Origin: Asterochloris sp. CNOR1
Lineage: Eukaryota; Chlorophyta; Trebouxiophyceae; Trebouxiales; Trebouxiaceae
Length of the DNA stretch: 64,000 nt
Reading direction: 5' to 3'
Assembly (NCBI GenBank): GCA_963969365.1
Contig: OZ017755.1
Coordinates: forward strand, 558,001-622,000
Both the position numbers and the translations under genes were made by a program. Of the stretch, positions 33,440-43,484 are shown piece after piece. Within the stretch, counting starts at the first letter, position 1. Each line of letters begins with the position of its first letter. The notes beneath the pieces are model-generated. The model did no database searches. It saw only the letters and a program-made list of their open reading frames with translations, and was not told the origin of the DNA.

Positions 33440-36400
33440 CTGCACTTAGAGCATGGTTTAGTTGGAGGCAGCAGCCTGTGAGTGGGCTCTGATCAGTACA
33501 AAAAGCGCACCATATCCTGCTGTGTGATGTTGTATCCCTTGCTGGCCATGAAGCGGGCGGGGCTCAATGAGGATCAAAGTCCCCCGCCTGCTCGAGATCT
33601 TGGCAAAGGAGCCAAGTCCTTAGCAGCAATAAGACAGGTCTGCCATGTGAACCTGGCAGATCTGTAGCAGCTCCAAAGACATCTTGGCTTAGCAATGAAT
33701 GCAGCCAGCTGCACCAGCGACTTCCACAGTGATCTGAATGCTGAGGGCCATGTGAACTATCAGCAAGTACAGCAAGCCCAGGTCGCCGTGAGAGGTTTGA
33801 CAGTTGCCATAAACTAAACGGGAAAACGCCCACTTCCTACGAAATAATGTGTTCCCTCCCCAGCTCAGCAACTTCGAGTTGAAGAGCTTCAGGCAATCAA
33901 GCAGCCCATCAGAAGCTTGACGCGCCTGAAGAATGTTGTCACAGCCTGCACACATCCTGACCACATGCCCAGCTGTAGCTGTGCTATGTGCAGGGTGCCC
34001 TGACCCTCTGCAAAAGTGCGCCAAGTGGGGCCAGTGACTTGACAGGGAGCTGCACGCAGTGGGTTGGTGTGCATGCCGGGCCTCACTTGAGCACAGGCGG
34101 CTGCTGGGGGCCTTGGGCCAGCCACAGTGGCCTGCCAGACAAGTCGCCAGACATTCCTGGCAGTCTGGTGCAAGCCATTCTCCACTTTTCATGTTATCAA
34201 AAGCGCCCTACCATCTCCCCTCAGATGCCTGAAAGCTGGGAACATGGGACTGGAGCCTTGTGAATTCATGTTAGCCTCTGTCAGAGCATGACCCCAGGCT
34301 GGCACCACTCTCAGGTTTAAGGAAAGCTGTAGACTTCTTGCAGCACGTTGTGCTTCTGTGCCAGAGGCCTGCAGTGGCCTACCCATATTCATTTTGAACC
34401 CCTGCTTGCTTTGCGATGGCCTCTTCAATGTAACTTTGCTACGCACGCGTGGCAGGAGGCAAGCTGCAGGATAGCTTGAACAACCAAAGCTGAAGTTATC
34501 GGCCAAGTCCCAGACTGGTCCTTCTGGACCATGGCAGTCAGCGGTGCTTGCACATTCTGCAGGTCGTAATGCAGCCATGTGGCTGCTCCGCTTGCCCACA
34601 GCATCAAGTAGCTTGCCGACCTCACGCTTCTGCGGCTCAACACGCTGCTCTGTCCCAGCGTGCCCACGCTGTAGCACTTCTTCAGCCCACTGTTGGATCT
34701 CAGCCTGCCTTTGCAGATGCTGCTGTTCGGCTTGATCTGCCAGATGTTTGACTGGTCTATTAGGTCAAGTCAATTGCCTCTTCCAACCAGTACCCGTTGC
34801 ATCAGGATCCCGCATGCCCTCAGAGATGTCTCCTCCCCCTTGTTGAGCAGTCTATGCATGTTCTTCACCAACTTGGTTATGACCGTGCACAGACAGCCCA
34901 ACAATGGACGAGGCTGGCTTGCCCTCGATCACAACAACAGCGCAGGCAGACAGGCAAGGCATGTAAGCCATCGAAAACCGGTGGCTCCGACCAGAATGAA
35001 GTTGAATCTGGAGACTGCGGAGGAGTTGCCCCCCCCAGCCAAGCGTGACAGCGGGAAAGCCAAGGCAGACAGCGCCAGCGCTGCAGCTGATTAGGGTGCA
35101 GGTGACGTCCAAGCAATGTGCTATGCTGGCCCCAAGTCTGACACTGCTTCACATGACGGCCTGCGAGGCCCACCAGGGCATCGTCTCCATAGCTGCAGCC
35201 CTTCACACGTGACCACTTGTACTGCTTCACGAGGCAGCATCTGACACCCGCATCGCCGCAGGCCTAGTCACACCCAGCGGGCATGCCCAATGACAGGCTG
35301 CCAAGTCCTGTCCCTGCCAGGCAAGTCCACTTCAGTGGACTCTTACTGCAGTCTGGCTGGCTCTGCCCATTTGGTGCCAGTTTATGACGTCATGCTTCAA
35401 CAGACCAAGTCAGGTGTGCAGCGCTCACCTTGTCTTGACCTGGTGGTAGTGAGCGACCGCTGGGTACAATCATGTGCAGTGTCAGTCGGGGCCTCATCTG
35501 GGCAACAGATGAGTCAGCCTACCTCAGGCCAGGCTACCAGATCCTGTTAACTAGCTCAGGTGCAACTGCCGCACTCAAGCTGCTCAGGAGCTGATGCACA
35601 GGCCCATGTTGCTGTTTGGCCAGCTGGAATTTGCTATGCGATGTGGTGACTGCTGCGTGGGGCATGACTGTGTCTGGCGTGGAGCACTGCTGTGTCCGCT
35701 TAGCTCTGGGCGGACTGATGACAGGCAACTCAACCAGTTAGTGTTTGGTTGCCAGAGCAAATCACTTATTGTGGTGTGCATGGGTTAGCCAGCTCAGTTG
35801 TGTGAGCAACCCTCTGTGAATGTGCAACTGATATGCATTGTCCTAGGGGGCTGCTGCTGGCTGGTCATTGTGGGCTGTGTCTTGCAAGCGTTGAGGATGT
35901 GCAAGCCCTGCATGGCTATTCTTGCAGATGCTTTCTGCTCTGCTTGTGGCTGCCAGATTGCTGGAGCCCGGTCACTGCTTTGGCGCTACTGGCGCCAAAG
36001 TCAGCTGCCAGCCAGCATCACTCACGCCCTGGCCATTGTGCTCTGTGGAGGCACAGGCAACATCCCTGCCAGTCTGCTGTCACTGCAGCCAGCACATCAG
36101 ACAGCCCTGCCACAAGTAATTGTTGGGTGTTGCGTGGGAGGAACAGGCAGTCTGGATGTGGGATTACTATGAGATCCCAGGGTGAGTGCAGCCACCCACC
36201 CAGCCAGGCTGAGCTCTGAGTTGACATGAGGGGCAGGACCACCCAGGGTCGCACCCTGATGGACTGAGGGCATCATTCATGGCAGTAATCAGGCATGGTC
36301 TGCTACTGGGTTTAGCCTTGCTGGCGGCAGTGGTGCTGCCAGAGCCTGAAGGTTGGCCCACCTGCACCTTGGGTGCAGGCAGAAGTGCACCCATGCCTGC

Positions 36401-36764
36401 ACAAGCTGCGGCACCTGAGGCCAGACGTACAATGTCAAGCAGACTGCAAATCGCGAGCTGCCCTTTGTATGCAGGCAGACGACTGGGGCACGTGACAAGC
36501 AGCAAAAGTGTCCCTGCTTGATTTGTGCCGTTCTGCAGACTGTTTGCATGCGGGTAAGCCTGAAAGGAGCCAGACAGCTTAGATCCCTTCAGGCGCCTGG
36601 GCAGCAGCAGGCCTGACATAGATTGTCGATCCTGGCTGCAGAGTGGAGTGAAACATTCTGGACTGGGCTGCCCATCATGCTGTCATGCCCTTCACACATG
36701 ATTGTTGCTAGGTCGCACAGTGCGGGCCTCCTCTTGACTCTCCCAGGCAATGCCAGTCTTGTCC

Positions 36765-36793
36765 CTGCAGCCAACCACTGTGGTTGGCTGCAG
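36765..36793. repeat. Perfect inverted repeat, 13-bp arms
   Basis: CTGCAGCCAACCA is followed after a 3-nt loop by TGGTTGGCTGCAG. It could form a stable hairpin in DNA or RNA. No flanking gene explains it. Confidence 0.85.
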
Positions 36794-38221
36794 AGACAAC
36801 CACAGTAAATGCCGGCAGGGGAAAGACTGGTGTGGCATGGGAGAAACCAAGAGGAGGCCTGCACTGTGCGGCAGTGGCAAGTACAGCATGGTGGACTTGG
36901 CGACAGCCCAGTTAGGTCTGTCATCTTGGTGCTGAACCATGCATGCTTAAAGTCGCAGCCAGCAAGCTCAACTGGGGCTGCTCTCAGGGTTGAGGACTGT
37001 TGCCTCTGCCCCATGCAGGCATGGTACCTGGGGCGACATGTCACGCTGCAGGCTGCAGCAGACTCCCACAACATCAAAACAGGCCTGTTCACAAGCTTTT
37101 CGAAGCAAAGCTTCATTGTGGTGCCCAACGAGGACCAGCACAAGCGACAGCCTGCGTACCTCAGCTTCTGGGGCCAGCCTGCTGCCTAGCACCATGCTGT
37201 TGTGCCTCCCCATTTTGCCACGTCTCTTCTGTCGGGGTTTTTACCCATCAGGGCAGGCGCAGCAAAAGAGAGGCACCACAGCAAGGGTGCTAGGCAGCCG
37301 GCTGGCCTGCTGTCGCATGCGTTGCGTATTGCTTAAATGAGTTCTGCACTTGCGGCACCTGCGTCACTGTGGACTATGCACTTGCATGCTGACAGGGAAG
37401 GCTTCCAGCCAGCAGTTGTGTTCTTGGGTGTTGTGCAGTGGCCTGGTCTTGCAGCGCGGTCCCTGCTGCATAACCCCATATTCTATCAGCACTTGAGCAG
37501 ATGCACTGGCCCTTTGCCCAGGCAGGTCCACGCTCATGGTTTTACTTGCTGGCTTGTGGGCAGCTTGCTTGTGATTTCCTGACTGCCGCATGCCTGCTGC
37601 AGTCCTGACCTGGCCCAGTGCCTGAGCCAGGCCAGTCATGCCTTTGTACCAACTTTCTGCGCGTCCCGACGGCTTGCATGGGCACTCACTGCTGCATGGC
37701 TGCTCTACAACAACAAGCTAAAAGCCATGCCGTTTGCTGCAAGCAGACATGGCTGCCCTGCAGCAATGGCTGACACTGTGTCCCTTGCGCCCCAGACAAG
37801 TGCGTGCAAATGCTGGAGCCACGCCACTGGTGCCCACTGCAGGCAATACATGGCAGTCCACCTCGAGGCCACACTCTGGACTGCATTCCAGACTGCAAAA
37901 TTTTGGCAGCTTGACAATCCCGTGCCTTGACTGTAGGTGTCTGAGGCACCGGCACCAGCATCAGCGCCTGCACCGCTGCCTGCCGCACAAGCGCCAGCAC
38001 CAATCATGCCCACCTGCCCCCGGCAGCTCTGTACAACCCTGCAACACAAGCATTGACCAAACCTCACAAGTCCAAGCCATTGTGAATGAGAACAGCTGGC
38101 CCCACAGCGCCAACACAGCTGAACCCTCCTGAGCCAGGTGCCAGTGGTGAGTGCAGTGCCCGTCTGGCTGCAAGCAACATGGCAGCAATGCATGAGGCTG
38201 TGGCAAACAGCATCAGTCATG

Positions 38222-38280
38222 ACTGCTGCAGACTCACTAGGCACAACATATTGTGTTGTGCCTAGTAAGTCTCTAGCAGT
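38222..38280. repeat. Long hairpin, 27-bp arms
   Basis: Left arm 38222-38248 and right arm 38254-38280 are reverse complements at 24 of 27 positions, with a 5-nt loop (tattg). The inner 13 bp (ctaggcacaacat-like core) pair perfectly. No target-site duplication or transposase is apparent. Confidence 0.85.
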
Positions 38281-38510
38281 TATGGTTGAGGAGGCAGCAC
38301 CGAGTGCACGTAAGGTTGTCCCAGCAGAGAATGGGTAACTCCCAAGCAGCCTGTGAGTGCTTCAAGTAAGCAGTGGACAGCTCATCATCGCTTCTGGGAA
38401 ATGCTTTCTGGAAGCGCTGGAGTGATGTCATTAGCTTTAAGGAAGCCCTCACGGGCTGCTTGGAAGTTGCCACCCGCTTTGTCCAGATCAGTCACCTGCT
38501 TTGTCCAGAC

Positions 38511-38910
38511 CAGCCTTTGAGACTACTGTGCAGGTAGCTGCCGCGCTGAAAGCTCTGCAGAGTCGACTGGCCTGCAGACCCTGTCCTCTATGCACGTCCT
38601 TTGTCAAGGCACAAGGCACAAGGCATGTGGCAGCTGTGCATCCTGTCAAGGGGCAGCCCTGAGACCATAGCACCGGCCTGCATGGCTGGCCGACATTGTC
38701 CAATGCGGACTCCAGCTCACTTGTTGGGAACAAGTGCACATGGAGGCCAGTCTGCACAATGTCAGCCGTGCATACTGTCAAGGGGCAGCCCTGAGACCCT
38801 TGTACTGGCCTGCATGGCCGGCTGACTTTGTGCAGTCTTGCCTTCAGCTCACTTGTTGGCAACAAGCGCTCAGGGAGGCCAGTTCACAGAGTCAGCTGGC
38901 CGTGCACGCC
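38511..38910 (+). repeat. 132-bp tandem repeat
   Basis: The block ctgtcaaggggcagccctga starts at 38643 and again at 38775. Each is followed by ggcctgcatggc, cagctcacttgttgg and gaggccag. More diverged partial copies flank the two on both sides (tttgtcaaggcacaagg near 38598; gtcagctggccgtgcac near 38891). Confidence 0.8.
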
Positions 38911-39127
38911 GGCCGTTGCTTGTGTCGGATGAATATGCGCTGCAATTGGCTTGCCAATTCAATGGTGCAAGAACTGTGCCCAAAGGATGGCCCTGATGGC
39001 TTTGTGCTGGTTGGTTCCCCTTACTGCATCCTCGTTGCCAAGAACCCACATGCAGATGCCTCTCCTGCGCCCTCTGCAGGCTCTCAGGCCCTCGGGCCCC
39101 GCCGCGTGAACTTCACTGCCTCATGAG

Positions 39128-40938
39128 GCAGACGCCCAGCTGGCATACCTGGCCCGGGCAGTATGCCTGGGCCAGGCAGTGTGCCTGGGGCAGGCAGGCC
39201 ATCTGTGCGTCAGCTTCATGATGCGCACTGTGAACTTCACGTGGCCAACTCAATGAACACGTCGCTGCAGTGTTGACGGAGGACACAGACTTGCTGCTCC
39301 ACTGGGGCCCCGGGGTGAGCGGCTCCGGCAGGCTGCCACATTCTGTGCCAGGTATGGCAGAACTGCTCACCCTGGGGCCCCTGTCTCACAAGTGGCAGTG
39401 TAGCAGTGCGTCCTCCAAGTGCACAGTGTGCATGCAGCCACAGTACAATTCCCCGGATGACAGAGTGAACTATGAGCACAGCTGCGTGCATCCATCAGCT
39501 ATGGAGCAGGCCCTGATACACAGACTGACTTGCTGCCAGGTGGCTGCCAGGGACGTCCATGCTGCCTGGGCCTGGCTGCGATATGCATGGGGCCGACTCT
39601 ATCCACTTGCTGCCTGCAATCTGGGCCAAACTCATTGCGCTGCTCAGTGTTGATACGGCACTGCTCTGAACAGGACGCATCTGCTGCCCTGACCCTGTCC
39701 CTTCTGCCCTGTTGTGGCTCGCCATGGCGCAGCACCCAGTACTCTGCTGACCTCAGCATGTCATTGCATTGCAGACGTGGTCACTGCCGCAGCCAAGTGC
39801 TATTGCACTCTGTGCTTCTATTGCCCTGCACACATCCCCACTGCTGCTGCAAGTGCTGTTCAAGATTGACAAGCTGGGTGACTGCAATGAGGTTGAGCTG
39901 GAAAATTTGAAGCGCAACAGCGGCATCAGCTTTGCGGCCTCACTGCCCAAAAGTTGTCTGAGGTGGGACGACAGCTGCATCCAGCAAAGGCACAGATGTT
40001 GGTGGTTGTTTCGAAGGTGCACCTACATCTCTGCACACACACATCATGGCAGGGCAGCCTTGATGAGCAGGCTGCAGGCTGTTGCCTCTCCTTTGCCATG
40101 CACACTGCCTGGGCTGTGCTGCCTGGTGATCCATGGCACAATTTTTGGTTGAAGGCAGCACCTGAACAATGTCCATTGCCCTGCAGGTGTGCATCATGGC
40201 GGGCTGTGACTATGTCAAGTCCCTGTCAGGCATCGGCTTGAAGATGGCACCTAAGCACATCAAGCAGCCTCAGGACTTTATAAGGTCTTGGTGCTATTAG
40301 ATCTGCTTATGCGCCGTCTTCCAGACGATGCATGACAGGGGCTTCACACAGTCGCCGAGCTGAGTAATTGCTCAGGTGCGCTGCACATGCCACAGTGGTC
40401 ACGTTGAGCCTGTAAGGGCTGGACAGAGAGGCCCAGGATGCCTGAGGGTGATGTCAAGCAACTCTGCTGCTGTGCAAAGGGAGTGGGGAGCCGTGTGCAT
40501 AATTTCTTCTGCAGGACCTGCACGAGCAAAGGCTTGTGCACTAGGGTGACCTCCGCTGCTGGCCTGCACAGGTTGGGTGGCCTAGGAGAGCAGAGGTTCA
40601 GCTGTCAGCTGAAGATTGGGTTGCCAGCTGAAAGCTCAACTGTTACCACTGACTGAAGCTTTGACACGCTCTGGCACAGAGTGTGGGTGTCATGATAATG
40701 TTGGCTCAACTGCCTTATAGAGCACTGCCACCCTACAACAATGATATTCAGCCGTAGCTGCTCTATGCCACTGGCCTACAGTCTGGTGTTGGTCTGCAGG
40801 TGCTCGCATCCCCACTACACTTTCCAGTGGCTGTGATGACATGCTGGACTTCTTGGGGCCTGCGCTGGAGCAGCAGGCAGCGCAGGGCATCGCAGATGGT
40901 GGGCCGGCACAGCCCTCAACCTGGCGGTCTTGTTGGAG
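39128..40938 (+). CDS. Exonuclease 1-like nuclease, XPG-I part (partial, possibly decaying)
   Basis: Exons resemble the internal region and downstream helix of exonuclease 1 (FEN1/XPG family, 5'-3' exonuclease and flap nuclease of mismatch repair and recombination): ADAQLAYLARA from 39128, LTEDTDLLLHWGPG 39271-39314, LFKIDKLGDCNEVELENL from 39854, VCIMAGCDYVKSLSGIGLK 40187-40284 and DMLDFLGPALEQQAAQGIAD within 40800-40938. The acidic metal ligands of these blocks are present (E just before ADAQ, the D of ADAQ, both D of TEDTD, the D of AGCDY). The N-terminal XPG block with its two ligands was not found. The junction from ADAQLAYLAR to LTEDTD cannot be made in phase with normal splice sites, and a short duplication lies there. 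It may therefore be a decaying copy, or have unusual splicing. A possible disordered tail lies at 41559-41945. Confidence 0.6.
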
Positions 40939-42737
40939 GTCTGCTCGCTTCAGCTGTTGTCACCAGCAACACCAGCACCAGCTGCCTGTGCTCCAGCCGG
41001 CCATTTGCGTGCTTGTCTGGCAGCCAGAGCACCTGTTAGCTTCTTCACCCCTCACAAGTCATCAAACTGCAACCAAGTCACCTGTTGGCACTGAGAGCAT
41101 TGAGGGCTTTTCAGCAGATAAGGGCAGTTGCTGCCGCGTGTCTTGAGCCTCACACTGCACAAGGTCCTAGGTGACCTTGCCTCCATCTCTGACCAGCCCT
41201 TTGCGGCCATGGAGCCTGTGGTGCAGCGCTGTTGCAGCAAGGGCTGGTCGCGTTAGCAACGCACTGGCGGTGTTGCTGCAGGTGGGGCAATGGTGCCGCA
41301 GAGCCTGCCTGAGAGTTGACCAATGCCCTCCTGCAGAATTTGCCCATGTGCAAGGGCCTCGGGCGCAATGGGCCCTGCATGCGTCCCTGATGCCCTCAGG
41401 TTCTCTGACTGACACTCGACAGCATCCTGGAGTCCTCACAGGCCCTTGTGCAGGGTCTGGGGGGCAGGCAGCTGCTGCGCCCTGTGCCAACCCCGTCACC
41501 TGCTACCTGGTGAAGTTGGCATCAGGCTCTGCTGAGGCGCAGTTCCCCCACGACTGGCGTGGCAGACCCCTCACTGAAAGCTGCTGCAGCCTTGCCAGCT
41601 GGTGACTGTTTTCCTCGGCGCAACGCCTCACTGATGAGTGTGAGGCGCTGCCAAGAGGATGCTGTCCCCAGCTTGGCGAGGCTGCCCAGTACCCCTCAGG
41701 GTGTGGGTCCCAGCCACAGGACATCCTGGCTGGCACCAGCTCTGCCCAGCTTTGCTGCTGGAGGCACAGGCTCCAGCCTGCAGGGCAAGGCTGGCCAGCC
41801 GTGCGGCTGCAGGCAGTCCAGTTCAGCGCTGGCGGGTGCAAGCACACGCGGCTGCAAGCACATACCAGCTGCAGGCCTGGGGCGTTGCCACAGCCTACGG
41901 CAGCTGCCAGCAGGAGCAGTCAGGACGTTGCAGGGCAGGCTTTAGATGGGACGCGTGGTGCAGGCAGTTCCATGGGGGGCAGAGCCTGGTGGGTGCTTGA
42001 TTGGACTGCTTCTGAAACTGGTTTTGGCTCTGCCTCATAGGTGGCCCCTGTGATGCTGCTCTAGGACTGGACTAGACCGCCTGCAGCCCCAACATTGGAC
42101 TGGACTGCCAGCACCCACCTGGCGGCCAGCCTTGCCCTGCAGGCTGTTCAAGTGGCACGCTTCCACAGGTGCCGGCAGGCCACTTCTTGCAGGAGTCTGT
42201 TGCACTGGCCTCAATGGTGATCATGCCGTTCAGCTTGTTGCACTGGGTGCGCCGTGCGCTGTTGCTGTCTTCCTCCTTCCGCAAAGCTGAATGCAAGCCC
42301 GCAGAGCTAATGGCAAACCAGAAGCAGGCGTGTGGGCTGAGATGCAGGAGGCGTGCACTGCTGTACTGACCTTGATGTCTGGCACAGTTGAGTCAGTCGC
42401 AGTCCATGCATGCTGCTGTGGCAGTGCTGCAAGCTGCTCGTGTGCTGCGATAATCAAGCAAAAGCTCCGCCATGGCCAATGCAATGTAACTGGTCTCACC
42501 TTTCTACATATCTTTTGCCAGAACACATCTGGAGATGTGGTACAATAGAGGCCCCCTCCTTCTCAATCCATGGCTATGTCCAGCGAAGTTCGATCAACGG
42601 TTGTGGGCAATCTGCCATTATACAAAACAGAAGGTGTTACAGTCTGAAGATTGATGGCCCTCAGCTGGCATACGATTGGTAAAGGCTAGCTACTTCCAGC
42701 GTGTCATCTTTTAATTTGCCTCCAGAAGATAATCACC
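40939..42737 (+). other. Possible C-terminal exons of the EXO1-like gene, then intergenic
   Basis: Open plus-strand frames at 41030-41145 and 41559-41945 have the Ser/Pro/Ala-rich look of a disordered nuclease tail but show no recognised motif. From about 41950 to 42737 I see nothing coding; this should contain the promoter of the ABIL-like gene. Confidence 0.35.
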
Positions 42738-43274
42738 ATGGCAGACCAGACTCCTCGCATGCAAGACGTGTTGCAGGGTCTGCACGGAATGGCAGACATG
42801 CTGCTCTCTGCAGCAGACTTTTTTGAAAGGCAGCTTGAGGAGGTACCTGATCACAAGAGGTACATGGCTGAGCACCCCCAGCACGGCAACACCCGGCCCG
42901 AAGTACATGAGCATTGAGCCTTCACCTGCAGGGTGCTAGAGAGTACCATGGAGTATGCAGCAGATGTCGTGCAACTGGCAGCGCAGCACCTCTGTGACAG
43001 TGCAGAGCTGATTGAGCAGCAGATAGACGGCCTGCTAGACAGCCTTGACAGCCTTGAAACAGATGTTGATGTTGTGGGCCAGGTGACATGCAAGACTGCT
43101 TGTGCAGTTGTGGGCATGCAGTGATGATGCAAGCCAGCACTCAAGCGGTGCACACTGATGCAGAGGAGACTAGCCATTGAGCACCACAGCAAGTCCAAGT
43201 CTCTTAGAGACATGCTGGCTCCCCTGCCAAGCATTGGAAGGCATCAGGTGGTCAGAAACCCTCAACAACACTGA
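42738..43274 (+). CDS. Abl-interactor-like (ABIL) protein, short
   Basis: Three exons join in frame: 42738-42859, 42932-43082 and 43146-43274 (402 nt, 133 aa). The product is almost all helix: LHGMADMLLSAADFFERQLE, TMEYAADVVQLAAQHLCDSA, IEQQIDGLLDSLDSLETDV, then CTLMQRRLAIEHHSKSKSL and PLPSIGRH. This order matches the N-terminal helical region of ABI/ABIL proteins, which bundle with SCAR/WAVE and HSPC300 in the SCAR/WAVE complex that activates Arp2/3 on actin. Plant ABILs have about 300 residues or more; here only the helical core is present and no SH3 domain or Pro-rich tail. The start ATG lies in CACCATGG. The first donor was taken at 42859, not the nearer GTACCT, because only that keeps phase. 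Similarity is by pattern, so a different coiled-coil protein is possible. Confidence 0.6.
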
Positions 43275-43484
43275 TGCTGGCCGCCTCATGCCAACTGCAA
43301 TGCGATGCAAAGCCAAGGCCAGCTCCCATCTGCATCAGCTTGTGATGCCCAATTACTGGGCGTCAGCAGAAGAAATCTGCCGCACAAACTGTGGTTGCTG
43401 ACTTTTGAACTGAACATGTGGGTCAAAGTTCAGTGTCTAAACGCCTGTAGCGAGAAACCCATCACATCGTGATCCACAACAGGC

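Larger units (their letters stand above)
33440..39127. other. Unassigned region with repeats and hairpins
   Basis: No gene is recognised with confidence. Weak candidates are a coiled-coil-like minus-strand stretch (34770-34560, LQRQAEIQQWAEEVLQRG), a charged plus-strand stretch (34997-35092, PPPAKRDSGKAKADSASAAA), a frame at 37017-37189 ending SFIVVPNEDQHKRQPAYLSF and one at 38940-39126 (GFVLVGSPYCILVAKNP). Some could be 5' exons of the exonuclease-like gene: VAAALKALQSRLACR near 38530-38575 is loosely like the helix before the conserved EADAQ block. I could not find the XPG N-terminal block. The region also carries two hairpins and a 132-bp tandem repeat. Confidence 0.35.

Noticed and set aside
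35290-35415. Possible N-terminal XPG block of EXO1 (GKSTSVDSYCSLAGSAHL)
   Set aside because: Only a short stretch resembles the family. The conserved WLH is missing, the following helices are not found, and it lies about 4 kb from the rest, so chance similarity is likely.
37705-38244. 179-codon minus-strand open frame
   Set aside because: Low-complexity GA repeats and Cys-rich sequence, no recognisable motif, and no supporting exon neighbours.
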